A DNA stretch of 64,000 nucleotides from Achromobacter anxifer. GTDB taxonomy: Bacteria; Pseudomonadota; Gammaproteobacteria; Burkholderiales; Burkholderiaceae_B. Shown piece by piece: positions 1-7,725 of the stretch (position 1 is its first letter; each line of letters starts with the position of its first letter). The notes below the pieces were generated by a model, which was not told where the DNA came from, did not search any database, and saw only the letters and a list, made by a program, of their open reading frames with translations. Position numbers and translations under genes: made by a program. Location: contig NZ_CAHLAR010000013.1 in NCBI RefSeq assembly GCF_903652925.1, positions 1 to 64,000 of the forward strand, written 5' to 3'.

Positions 1-12
1 CGCGGCGTCGCG

Positions 13-1353
13 GTGTCGCGCCACGCGCGCGGCATCGCCGCCATTGCCCGCGAATGCCGCGAGGATCCCGCGCGCGCGGCCGAAGCCGCCAAGGCGGCGC
101 TGGCCGCGGCCCGCCAACAGGCCGGCCTGAACGCCTTCATCAGCCTGTCCGACACGCCGGCGCTGGACGGCGCGGCCGCCGCGGCCGCGCGCAAGCTGCG
201 CGAAGGCGCCGCCATGCCGCTGATGGGCGTGCCGATAGCCGTGAAGGACCTGATGCAGGTCGCCGGCTTTCCCCAGACCAACGGCAGCGGCGGCCTGAAG
301 CCGCCGCCGGCGCTGCGCGACGCGCTGGCGGTGGCGCGCCTGCGCGAAGCCGGCGCGCTGGTGGTGGGCACCACCAACCTGCATGAACTGGCCTACGGCA
401 TCACCAGCGAAAACCCCCACTACGGCTGGGTCGGCAACCCCCGCGCGGCGGGCTACACCGCAGGCGGATCCAGCGGCGGCTCGGCCGCGGCGGTGGCCGC
501 CGGCATCGTGCGTCTGGCCATCGGCACCGACACCGCAGGCTCGATCCGCATCCCCGCCGCCTGCTGCGGCGTGGTCGGCTTCAAGCCCACCTTCGACGCC
601 ATTTCGCGCGACGGCGCGCAGGCGCTGGGCGCCAGCCTGGACCACCTGGGCCCCATCGCCGCCAGCGTGGCCGACGCCGCGCTGGCCTACTCCATCATGT
701 CGGGTCAGGCGGAACGCACCGTCAGCGCGGGCGCGCTCGCCGGCCTGCGCGTGGGCGTGCCGCGCAACTACTTCTACGACCCGCTGGCCGAGGACGTGGC
801 GCAGGCCGTCAACCAGGCGCTGGCGCTGATGCAGGCCGACGGCGCCACGCTGGTGCCGCTGGATCTGCCCGGCGTGGAGCACAGCGCGGCGCTGCAGTTC
901 GCGACCCTGTGCAGCGAGGCCACCGACATCCACTGGCGCCGGCTGATCGACCAGCCCGAGACCCTGGGCGACGACGTGCGCGTGCGCCTGGAGATCGGCC
1001 AGTTCTTTCCCGCCGCCTGGTACACGCGGGCGCAGCGCGGCCGCGCCGCGCTGGCGCGCATGTTCGACCAGGCCATGCAGTCGGTGGACGTGCTGGTCAC
1101 CCCCACCCTGCGCATTGAGCCGCCGCGCTCCGGCGCCGGCGCGGTCACCATCGCGGGCCGCGAAGTGCCGCTGCACACCGCCGTCACCGGCCTGACCATG
1201 CCCTTCAACCTGACCGGCATGCCGGCGCTGACGCTGCCCTGCGGCGTCGGCCGCAACGGCCTGCCGCTGGGGCTGCAGATCGCCGGCGCGCGCGGCGCCG
1301 ACTGGCGGGTGCTGAACACCGCCGCCCGGATCGAAAACCTGCTGGCGGGCTGA
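13..1353 (+). CDS. amidase-signature family amidohydrolase
   Basis: Amidase signature enzyme that hydrolyses a carboxamide to acid and ammonia. The Ser-cisSer-Lys triad is visible: Lys78 in PIAVKDL, the GGSSGGS loop at 151-157, and the nucleophile Ser177 in DTAGSIR. Its 446 residues fit the family. The start is a GTG, but the frame stays open to the window edge, so the true start may lie further upstream. It precedes a branched-chain-type importer and a ureidoglycolate lyase gene on the same strand, which suggests a substrate among ureides, carbamoyl compounds or amides (AtzE-like or allophanate-hydrolase-like). The family is sure. The substrate is inference. Confidence 0.85.
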   Translation: MSRHARGIAAIARECREDPARAAEAAKAALAAARQQAGLNAFISLSDTPALDGAAAAAARKLREGAAMPLMGVPIAVKDLMQVAGFPQTNGSGGLKPPPALRDALAVARLREAGALVVGTTNLHELAYGITSENPHYGWVGNPRAAGYTAGGSSGGSAAAVAAGIVRLAIGTDTAGSIRIPAACCGVVGFKPTFDAISRDGAQALGASLDHLGPIAASVADAALAYSIMSGQAERTVSAGALAGLRVGVPRNYFYDPLAEDVAQAVNQALALMQADGATLVPLDLPGVEHSAALQFATLCSEATDIHWRRLIDQPETLGDDVRVRLEIGQFFPAAWYTRAQRGRAALARMFDQAMQSVDVLVTPTLRIEPPRSGAGAVTIAGREVPLHTAVTGLTMPFNLTGMPALTLPCGVGRNGLPLGLQIAGARGADWRVLNTAARIENLLAG

Positions 1354-1386
1354 GGCCGGCTGCGCCGGGGCCGGTGTCCGGGCCGG

Positions 1387-1466
1387 CCCCGAATTCAGCC
1401 CCCGAATTCAGCCCCCGAGTTCAGCCCCCGAATCCAGCCCCGCGTCCAGCCCCGAGTCCAGCCCCG
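1387..1466. repeat. degenerate 12-13 bp tandem repeat after the amidase gene
   Basis: About six copies of a unit close to CCCCGAATTCAGC stand head to tail, first at 13-bp then at 12-bp spacing, starting about 34 bases after the amidase stop. The + strand of the array is C-rich with few G. A short open frame across it is repetitive proline-rich sequence and is not credible as a protein. Confidence 0.75.
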
Positions 1467-1500
1467 GACGCCGGCCCGGCCCGCATGCTGGTAAGCCCTA

Positions 1501-1515
1501 ACTGGTCAGACCGGT
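1501..1515. promoter_or_regulatory. operator-like inverted repeat upstream of the importer operon
   Basis: ACTGGTC-A-GACCGGT is an inverted repeat with one mismatch about 100 bases before the receptor gene. The TGGT..ACC pattern is typical of sites bound by FadR-subfamily GntR repressors. No such regulator is encoded nearby, so the assignment is tentative. Confidence 0.35.
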
Positions 1516-1612
1516 ACTACAGGATTAAAAAACGAGCAGAGTTCCCGCCCGCCGACGCCTCGCCTGCGCGAGCGGCGGCATCGCCGCACATCCTTTCCAA
1601 AAGGAAACCACG

Positions 1613-2821
1613 ATGAAACTGCTTCGCCTTGCCGCAGCCGTATCCGCGGTCGTTCTCGCCTCCTCCGCCCACGGCGCCGATCCTGTCGTCATCGGCGTGA
1701 GCATCGCGCAATCCCCGCCCGGCTCCGTGGTCCAAGGCACGCAGGTCAAGGACGGCGTGGAAATCATCGCCAAGATGATCAACGACAAGGGCGGCGTGCT
1801 GGGCCGCCCCCTGAAGATCGTCTACGAGGACGATCAGGGCATTCCGGAAAAGGGCCGCGCGGCGGCCGAAAAACTGATCTCGCGCGACAAGGTCGTGGCG
1901 ATTACGGGCGGCCACCAGAGCTCGGTCTGCCTGGCCGAGATCGAGGTCACGCACCGCTACAAGGTGCCCTACGTCAACACCAATTGCTGGTCCGACGACG
2001 TGCGCGCCAAGGGCTACCCGGAAGTCTTCAATCCGGCCAACTACAACACCCGCGTCTCCAGCGCCATGGCCGACACCATCGCCGCGCTGAAGGTCAAGAG
2101 CGTGGTCGCCTTCGCCGAGAACACCGACTACGGCATCGGCCAGGCCAAGCTGCTGGGCGAATTCCTCAAGAAGGCCGCGCCGCAGACCCAGTACAAGTAC
2201 GTGGCGCTGGACCGCGCCGGCAAGGACTTCACGCCGGCCGTGCTGCCGCTGCGCGCCAGCCCGCCGGACCTGGTGGTCAACATCATGCTGCCGCCGGCCG
2301 CGTACATCCTGATGAACCAGCTGTATGAACAGGGCGTGGCGCCCAGCGCCAAGACCTGGTTCTACGACGGCGCCGGCATCGCCGACTATCCCGACTTCTG
2401 GAAGAACGTGAAGGAAGCCGGCAAGTACATGCTGGCCTTCGGCCTGTACCACCCGCAGATGCCCATGCCGCAACTGGGCCTGGACGTGGGCGCCGCCTAC
2501 CAGAAGCAGGCCAAGACCGAACCCAACCGCCTGATCTTCCAGGCCGCGGACTCGGTGCTGCTGATCGCCCGCGCCATCGAGGAAGCCAAGTCCACCGACA
2601 GCGCCGCCATCATCAAGGCCCTGCAAGGCATGCAGTTCGAAGGCGTGCGCGGCAAGTTCAGCTTCTCGCAGGAGCCGGGCTACACCTACCAGCAATGGGT
2701 CGACATCCCCTACGTCACCTACCAGCTGACCGAGGTCGACCAGCCGCTGAGCAAGACCACGCTGATCCAGGCCACCGGCCAACCGCTGCAGGTCGACAAG
2801 CTGGTCAAGCCCGCCAAATAA
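1613..2821 (+). CDS. periplasmic substrate-binding protein of a branched-chain-type (HAAT) ABC importer
   Basis: Type I periplasmic binding protein of the LivJ/UrtA class, 402 residues, with a clear signal peptide (MKLLR start, hydrophobic core, cleavage near Ala22). The receptor segments VVIGVSIAQS and DDQGIPEKG match the family layout. It captures the solute in the periplasm for the permeases and ATPases encoded next. A good ribosome binding site (AAAGGAAA) precedes the ATG. A 226-base gap with paired hairpins separates it from the first permease gene. The ligand cannot be read from sequence; the neighbouring amidase and ureidoglycolate lyase suggest a ureide or amide rather than an amino acid. 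Confidence 0.88.
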   Translation: MKLLRLAAAVSAVVLASSAHGADPVVIGVSIAQSPPGSVVQGTQVKDGVEIIAKMINDKGGVLGRPLKIVYEDDQGIPEKGRAAAEKLISRDKVVAITGGHQSSVCLAEIEVTHRYKVPYVNTNCWSDDVRAKGYPEVFNPANYNTRVSSAMADTIAALKVKSVVAFAENTDYGIGQAKLLGEFLKKAAPQTQYKYVALDRAGKDFTPAVLPLRASPPDLVVNIMLPPAAYILMNQLYEQGVAPSAKTWFYDGAGIADYPDFWKNVKEAGKYMLAFGLYHPQMPMPQLGLDVGAAYQKQAKTEPNRLIFQAADSVLLIARAIEEAKSTDSAAIIKALQGMQFEGVRGKFSFSQEPGYTYQQWVDIPYVTYQLTEVDQPLSKTTLIQATGQPLQVDKLVKPAK

Positions 2822-2822
2822 T

Positions 2823-2977
2823 GGTGCCCCCACGCCGCGCCTTCGGCTTGCTGCCCCCCGAGGGGGCGCTTTTGCCTTGGGGCGGCCCGGCGGCAAAAGG
2901 TGCCCCCACGCCGCGCCTTCAGCTTGCCGGCCCCCGAGGGGACGCCTTTTTGCCTTGGGGCGGCTCGGCAGCAAAAA
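2823..2977. repeat. two tandem copies of a ~77-bp double-hairpin repeat inside the importer operon
   Basis: Two similar units (2823-2898 and 2899-2977) each carry a GC hairpin centred on CCCCGAGGGG and a second hairpin whose arms are CTTTTGCC/GGCAAAAG in copy one and CTTTTTGC/GCAAAAAG in copy two. The change in one arm is matched in the other. They lie between the receptor gene and the first permease gene. By analogy with REP sequences between receptor and permease genes of other importers, they may shield the 3' end of the receptor message or attenuate downstream expression. That role is inference. Confidence 0.75.
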
Positions 2978-3047
2978 GAACCGGATCGTCTCCACAGCAT
3001 GACCGCAACACAGGCCGGGGCCCCGCCCCGGCGCCAGGGAGAATCGA

Positions 3048-3938
3048 GTGCTGGCATTGGACCTGTTCGTCAACGGCCTGATCATCGGCCTGTACTACGC
3101 GCTGATGGCGGTCGGCCTGACCATGATCTTCGGCATCCTGAAGGTCGTGAACTTCGCCCATGGCGAGTTCTACATGATCGGCGCCTACACCTACACCCTG
3201 GTGTCGCTGGCCCTGGGCGTGCCGCCCTGGCTGGCGCTGCCGGTGGCCGCGGCGGCCGGCGCGCTGCTGGGCTGGGCCACGGAACGCTGGCTGATGCGGC
3301 CGCTGTACGCCGGCTACGGTTCCTGGGGGCTGATGAAGGACGAGTATGCGGTGGTGGTGACCTTCGGCCTGTCGCTGCTGCTGATCAACCTGGTCGACAA
3401 GGTCGTCGGCCCCTACCCCATGCGCGGCCCGGCGCTGTCGGACGTGACGCGCATGGCAATTGGCCCCTTCATGATGAGCGGCCAGAAGCTGATCACCGCC
3501 GGCATGTCCATCGTGCTGCTGGTGGGGCTGGCGCTGTTCATCAAGCGTTCGCTGTGGGGCCGGCAGGTGCAGGCGGTGGCGCAGAACCGCCTGGGCGCAT
3601 CGATCGCCGGCATCGACACGGCGCGCGCCAGCAGCATCATCTTCATGGCGTCCGGCGTGCTGGCCGCGCTGGCCGGCGCGTTGCTGGCGCCGGTCATCAA
3701 TCCCGCGCCGGACGTGGGCGCGTTTCCGGCCATCAAGTCCTATGTGATCGTGGTGATAGGCGGCATGGGCTCGATCCCCGGCAGCATCGTCGCGGCGCTG
3801 GCGCTGGGCGTGCTGGAAAGCTTCGGCGCGGTCTACCTGTCCTATGACTACCGCGACACCTTCGGGCTGGCGCTCCTGATCCTGATCCTGCTGTTCCGGC
3901 CCAAGGGCCTGTTCGGCGAACGCGCGCGGGAGGTCTGA
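3048..3938 (+). CDS. ABC importer permease, LivH type
   Basis: Inner-membrane permease of 296 residues with about eight hydrophobic segments and the LivH-family opening LFVNGLIIGLYYALMAVGLT. It forms half of the membrane channel with the LivM-type protein encoded next. The GTG start is preceded by AGGGAGA at good spacing. The stop is two bases from the next start codon, so translation is probably coupled. Family assignment is firm; substrate is unknown. Confidence 0.9.
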   Translation: MLALDLFVNGLIIGLYYALMAVGLTMIFGILKVVNFAHGEFYMIGAYTYTLVSLALGVPPWLALPVAAAAGALLGWATERWLMRPLYAGYGSWGLMKDEYAVVVTFGLSLLLINLVDKVVGPYPMRGPALSDVTRMAIGPFMMSGQKLITAGMSIVLLVGLALFIKRSLWGRQVQAVAQNRLGASIAGIDTARASSIIFMASGVLAALAGALLAPVINPAPDVGAFPAIKSYVIVVIGGMGSIPGSIVAALALGVLESFGAVYLSYDYRDTFGLALLILILLFRPKGLFGERAREV

Positions 3939-3940
3939 CC

Positions 3941-4921
3941 ATGCAAACCCTTGCCCATCCCAATCTGCTGCGCAACAAGCTGAGCCAGGAATTGCGGCTG
4001 TCGCTGGCGTTCCTGGCCGTGCTGGCGCTCCTGCCGCTGGGCGTGTCCTCGCCGTACTGGCTGGGCGTGCTGATCGTCAGCATGTACTTCGCGATGCTGG
4101 CCAGCGGCTGGAACCTGCTGGCGGGCTACGCTGGCCAGTTCTCGCTGGCGCCGGCCGCCTTCGCCATGCTGGGCGGCTACACCACGGGCCTGCTGGCCTA
4201 CCACTGGGGCGTGCCGCTGTGGCTGGGACTGCCGCTGTCCGCGGTGCTGCCGGGGCTGGTGGGCCTGGTGCTGGGCCGCATCGTGCTGCGGCTGTCGGGG
4301 CCCTACCTGGCGCTGACCACCCTGTCCTTCGCCGAGATCGTGCGCCTGGTGATCTACAACTCCATCGACTTCACCCGCGGCGACCAGGGCCTGCACGTGC
4401 CCGCGCTGCTGGAAAGCCGGGTGGGCAACTACTACCTGTTCCTGGCCGCGCTGGCGGCGGTCACGCTGCTGATCTTCCTGCTGCTGCGGGCGCGACCGGG
4501 ACGATTCCTGCAGGCCATCCGCGACGACGAGATCGGCGCGGCCAGCCGCGGCATCGACGTCGTGCGCTACAAGACGCTGGCCTTCCTGATCAGCTGCGCC
4601 ATCTGCGGTTTCGCCGGCGGCTTGTATGGCACCTTCGCGCAGCTGGTCAGCCCGGAACTGGGCATCGTGACGCAGACCGGCATGGTGATCGCCATGGTGG
4701 TGATCGGCGGCATGGGCACGCTGGTCGGGCCGCTGCTGGGCGCGGTGCTGGTCTATGTCGCGTCGGAGTTGCTGCGCGACGTGGGCAACATCCAGATGAT
4801 CGTGTTCGCGCTGCTGGTCATCGTCTTCGCGCGCTTCTTCCGCGAAGGGCTGTGGGGCCTGGCGCGCCGCGCCGTCCTGCGCCGTTCGGCGGCCGCCAAC
4901 GCCAGCGCCAGGGGGGCCTGA
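3941..4921 (+). CDS. ABC importer permease, LivM type
   Basis: Second permease of the importer, 326 residues with eight or more membrane segments. It contains the LivM hallmark stretch SGWNLLAGYAGQFSLAPAAF and the conserved cytoplasmic loop AIRDDEIGAASRGID that contacts the ATPases. Its TGA overlaps the ATG of the ATPase gene by one base, indicating coupled translation. It pairs with the LivH-type permease encoded immediately upstream. Confidence 0.9.
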   Translation: MQTLAHPNLLRNKLSQELRLSLAFLAVLALLPLGVSSPYWLGVLIVSMYFAMLASGWNLLAGYAGQFSLAPAAFAMLGGYTTGLLAYHWGVPLWLGLPLSAVLPGLVGLVLGRIVLRLSGPYLALTTLSFAEIVRLVIYNSIDFTRGDQGLHVPALLESRVGNYYLFLAALAAVTLLIFLLLRARPGRFLQAIRDDEIGAASRGIDVVRYKTLAFLISCAICGFAGGLYGTFAQLVSPELGIVTQTGMVIAMVVIGGMGTLVGPLLGAVLVYVASELLRDVGNIQMIVFALLVIVFARFFREGLWGLARRAVLRRSAAANASARGA

Positions 4922-5658
4922 TGGCACTGCTGCAAATCTCCGGAATACAGAAGCGCTTCGGCGGGCTGCTGGCCGTGAACGGCGCGGGCATGGACGTCGC
5001 CGACGGCGAGCTGTTGGGACTGATCGGCCCCAACGGCTCGGGCAAGACCACCCTGCTCAACGTGCTGTCCGGCCACCTGGCGGCGGACGCGGGCGAGGTG
5101 AAGCTGGACGGCCGCAGCGTGATGGGCCTGAATCCCACGCGGCTGACGCGGCTGGGCGTGCTACGCATGTTCCAGATGACCCGCGTCTTCAACCGGGTCA
5201 GCGCCTACGACAACCTGATCGTGTGCGGCCTGGCCATGGGCCTGGACGAAGCGGCCGCCAGCCGCCGCGCGCTGGAACTGCTGGACGAGCTCAAGCTGAA
5301 CCACGTCATGCATCTGGACGCCGGGCAACTGTCGGGCGGACAGAAGAAGCTGCTGGAATTCGGCGCCTGCTTCATGGCGCGGCCGCGCATCGCGCTGCTG
5401 GACGAGCCCTTCGCCGCCGTCCACCCGGTCATGAAGGAAACCATGTCGGAGTTCATCCGCCGCCGCAACCAGAGCGGCCAGACCTTCATCCTGGTCAGCC
5501 ATGACATGCCGGTGGTGGTGGATCTGTGCCCGCGTTCGGTATGCATGAACGCCGGCCGCGTGCTGGCTGACGGCCCCACGCAGCAGGTGCTGCGCGAGCC
5601 CGCGGTGATCGAGGCCTATCTGGGCGAACAGGGACAAGAGGAGCAGGACCATGCCTGA
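4921..5658 (+). CDS. ABC importer ATPase, LivG type
   Basis: Cytoplasmic ATPase of 245 residues: Walker A GPNGSGKT at 36-43, signature LSGGQ at 137-141, Walker B IALLDE at 157-162. The start overlaps the preceding stop by one base (TGATG); frames extending upstream of it run through the permease gene and were discarded. After Walker B the sequence reads DEPFAAVHP, where LivG proteins usually have DEPAAGLNP, a small departure in the D-loop. It energises the importer together with the LivF-type ATPase, whose gene overlaps its end by eight bases. Confidence 0.9.
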   Translation: MALLQISGIQKRFGGLLAVNGAGMDVADGELLGLIGPNGSGKTTLLNVLSGHLAADAGEVKLDGRSVMGLNPTRLTRLGVLRMFQMTRVFNRVSAYDNLIVCGLAMGLDEAAASRRALELLDELKLNHVMHLDAGQLSGGQKKLLEFGACFMARPRIALLDEPFAAVHPVMKETMSEFIRRRNQSGQTFILVSHDMPVVVDLCPRSVCMNAGRVLADGPTQQVLREPAVIEAYLGEQGQEEQDHA

Positions 5659-6385
5659 CACGCTGCTCGCCATGGAAGGCGTGACCGCGGGCTATATGGG
5701 CGACATCGACGTGCTGCGCAACGTCTCGCTCACGGTGCAGGCCGGCCGCATCAGCGGCCTGATCGGCCTGAACGGCGCGGGCAAGTCCACGCTGATGAAA
5801 GCCATCTGCGGCTTCCTGCGGCCCAAGTCCGGCCGCGTCACGCGCGCCGGACGCGACATCTCGGGCCAGCCGCCGCACCGCATGATCGATGATGGCCTCT
5901 GGTACATCCCGCAGGAATCCAGCCTGTTCCCCTACCTGACGGTGGAAGAGAACCTGCGCCTGCCGCTGGAAGGCCGGCGCAAGCGCTACGGCGACGTGCT
6001 GGAAGCGCGCTACGCCGATACGCTGGAGCGCTTTCCGGTGCTCAAGCAGAAACTCAAGGACCAGGCCGGCAACCTGTCCGGCGGCCAGCAGAAGTCGCTG
6101 GAATTCGCCAAGGCCTATATGGTGCAGCCGCAGGTCTGCCTGATCGACGAGCCCAGCATCGGGCTGGCGCCGCGCGTGGCGGCCGAGGTGTTCCAGTGGA
6201 TCCGCGCCTTCGCCGACGCGGGCATGGGCATCCTGCTGGTGGACCACAACGTGCGCCGGGTCGTGGCCATGTCCAACCACATCTACGTGCTGAGCCTGGG
6301 CGAAATCACCGCCTCGGGCTCGCCCGAGGACTTCGCCGGCGACCTGCACGAGCAGGTGCGCGAATGGCTGGGGATCAATTTCTGA
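5651..6385 (+). CDS. ABC importer ATPase, LivF type
   Basis: Second ATPase, 244 residues, with Walker A GLNGAGKS at 39-46, signature LSGGQ at 142-146 and Walker B VCLIDE at 162-167. The gene overlaps the LivG-type gene by eight bases and its own TGA overlaps the ATG of the ureidoglycolate lyase gene by one base. The importer and that enzyme are therefore one translational unit, which is the main clue to the transported compound. Confidence 0.9.
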   Translation: MPDTLLAMEGVTAGYMGDIDVLRNVSLTVQAGRISGLIGLNGAGKSTLMKAICGFLRPKSGRVTRAGRDISGQPPHRMIDDGLWYIPQESSLFPYLTVEENLRLPLEGRRKRYGDVLEARYADTLERFPVLKQKLKDQAGNLSGGQQKSLEFAKAYMVQPQVCLIDEPSIGLAPRVAAEVFQWIRAFADAGMGILLVDHNVRRVVAMSNHIYVLSLGEITASGSPEDFAGDLHEQVREWLGINF

Positions 6386-6882
6386 TGGCTATCCGGACCC
6401 TGATCGCCCAACCGCTCGACGCCGCGGCCTTCGCGCCCTACGGCGAAGTCGTCAGCAGCCGGGACCGCGCCGGCCGCAGCATCAACGCCGGCACCTCGCT
6501 GCGCGTGGACATGAACGAACCCGACCTGCTGGACGCCGGCGGCCGGCCCTCGCTGTCGGTATTCCGGGCGCGGGCGATCGCCCTGCCCTTTGCCGCGCGC
6601 CTGCTGGAGCGGCACCGCCTGGGCAGCCAGACCTTCCTGCCGCTGGCGGGCACGCCCTACGTGGTGCTGGTGGCGCTGGGCGCGGACGCGCCGGACACGG
6701 CCACGTTGCGCGCCTTCATGGCTAGCGCAGGCGTGGGCATCACGCTGCGCCGTGACGTCTGGCATCACCCGCTGATGGCGCTGGCCGACGGCGAATTCGC
6801 CGTGCTGGAACGCGCCGGCCCCAGCGTGGATTGCGAGATAGTGGATTTGCCGGACGCGCCCTGGACGATCCAGGCCGCCTGA
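6385..6882 (+). CDS. allA: ureidoglycolate lyase
   Basis: AllA-family enzyme of 165 residues, which splits ureidoglycolate into glyoxylate and urea in allantoin/purine breakdown. Family landmarks are APYGEVV at 17-23, INAGTS at 33-38, ERHRLGSQ at 75-82 and the metal-site segment VWHHPL at 125-130. Length matches the family. The ATG overlaps the importer ATPase stop (TGATG). Its fusion to a transport operon suggests uptake of allantoin, allantoate or a related ureide. An allantoate-amidohydrolase-like gene lies about 7 kb downstream in this window. Confidence 0.85.
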   Translation: MAIRTLIAQPLDAAAFAPYGEVVSSRDRAGRSINAGTSLRVDMNEPDLLDAGGRPSLSVFRARAIALPFAARLLERHRLGSQTFLPLAGTPYVVLVALGADAPDTATLRAFMASAGVGITLRRDVWHHPLMALADGEFAVLERAGPSVDCEIVDLPDAPWTIQAA

Positions 6883-6928
6883 GTCCGCGCCAGACGCTGT
6901 CCGCGGCTCGCTTGCGTCTTGGCCGGCC

Positions 6929-7558
6929 CTAACCGGCCCGCCGCCAGACGCTGGCCAGCCAGGGCTGCTGCTCGCGCGGCAGGCCCTGCGGTCGGTAGTA
7001 GTGTTCCAGTTCCTCGAAACCCGCGGCCGTCAGCAGGCCGCGCCAACCTTCCAGGTCGTGGTAGGCGCCATAGCGTCCGCGGTTCCAGCCTTCCTGGTTG
7101 CCGCCGCGCGGATTGGAGCTGAACAGCACGCCGCGTGGCTTGAGCGTGTCGCGCAGCGCCCGCAGCACCTGCGGCAGCTCCTGGCCGGGCACGTGGAACA
7201 GCACGGCGTTGGCGAAGATGCCGTCGAAGCGGCCCGGCGGCAGCGCCAGGCGCAGGAAATCCTGCTGCCAGACCTCGCAGCCGCTAGCCACCCGCGCCAT
7301 CTCGACAAAGCGCGGCGTGCCGTCCAGGCCCACCGGCCGGTGGCCCAGGGCGACAAACGTCTTCAGGTCACGGCCTGGGCCGCAACCGAAATCCAGGATG
7401 TCGTACGGAGGATCGCCTTCGATGTGGCGCAGGAGCGCCGCGATGTTCTGGCTGACGTCGTGGTCCCGCGTGCCGGTCTCGAACGATTCCGCGTTCTCTT
7501 GGTAGTGCGCCAGGGTCAGGGAACTGATCTTGGCGAGGTCTTCGGCGTCGAGTTTCAT
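6929..7558 (-). CDS. class I SAM-dependent methyltransferase
   Basis: Small methyltransferase of 209 residues with SAM-binding motif I LDFGCGPGRD at 55-64 and post-motif elements VGLDGTPRFV and DGIFANAVLFHVP. The ATG at 7558 fits the start of the conserved region; a TTG six codons upstream would add residues without a ribosome binding site. It stands alone between the ureide operon and pckG. The acceptor is unknown. The C-terminal half (GFEELEHYYRPQG) resembles small-molecule rather than nucleic-acid methyltransferases. Confidence 0.8.
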   Translation of the reverse strand: MKLDAEDLAKISSLTLAHYQENAESFETGTRDHDVSQNIAALLRHIEGDPPYDILDFGCGPGRDLKTFVALGHRPVGLDGTPRFVEMARVASGCEVWQQDFLRLALPPGRFDGIFANAVLFHVPGQELPQVLRALRDTLKPRGVLFSSNPRGGNQEGWNRGRYGAYHDLEGWRGLLTAAGFEELEHYYRPQGLPREQQPWLASVWRRAG

Positions 7559-7725
7559 GGGGTGATTGTGCCGCAAAAAACCGCATGCGGCCGTCGCCGG
7601 AAGCCGGCTCCGGCCGGCCGTCTGGCAACCGGGCGGAGCCGCCTTGATCTGCGCAAGCTTCCCAAGGGGGTGTCAGACGCCAGACGCGCGCCAGCGCCAG
7701 ACACCCTCACGACGCCAGGCGGGCC

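Noticed and set aside
1374-1616. 80-codon open frame after the amidase gene
   Set aside because: It is proline-rich low-complexity read-through of the tandem repeat and of the receptor promoter; no ribosome site and no conserved features.
3848-4927. Long minus-strand frames antisense to known genes (here 359 codons; many others in the window)
   Set aside because: They are typical of GC-rich DNA read opposite real genes: rich in Arg, Gly, His and Gln, with no domains.
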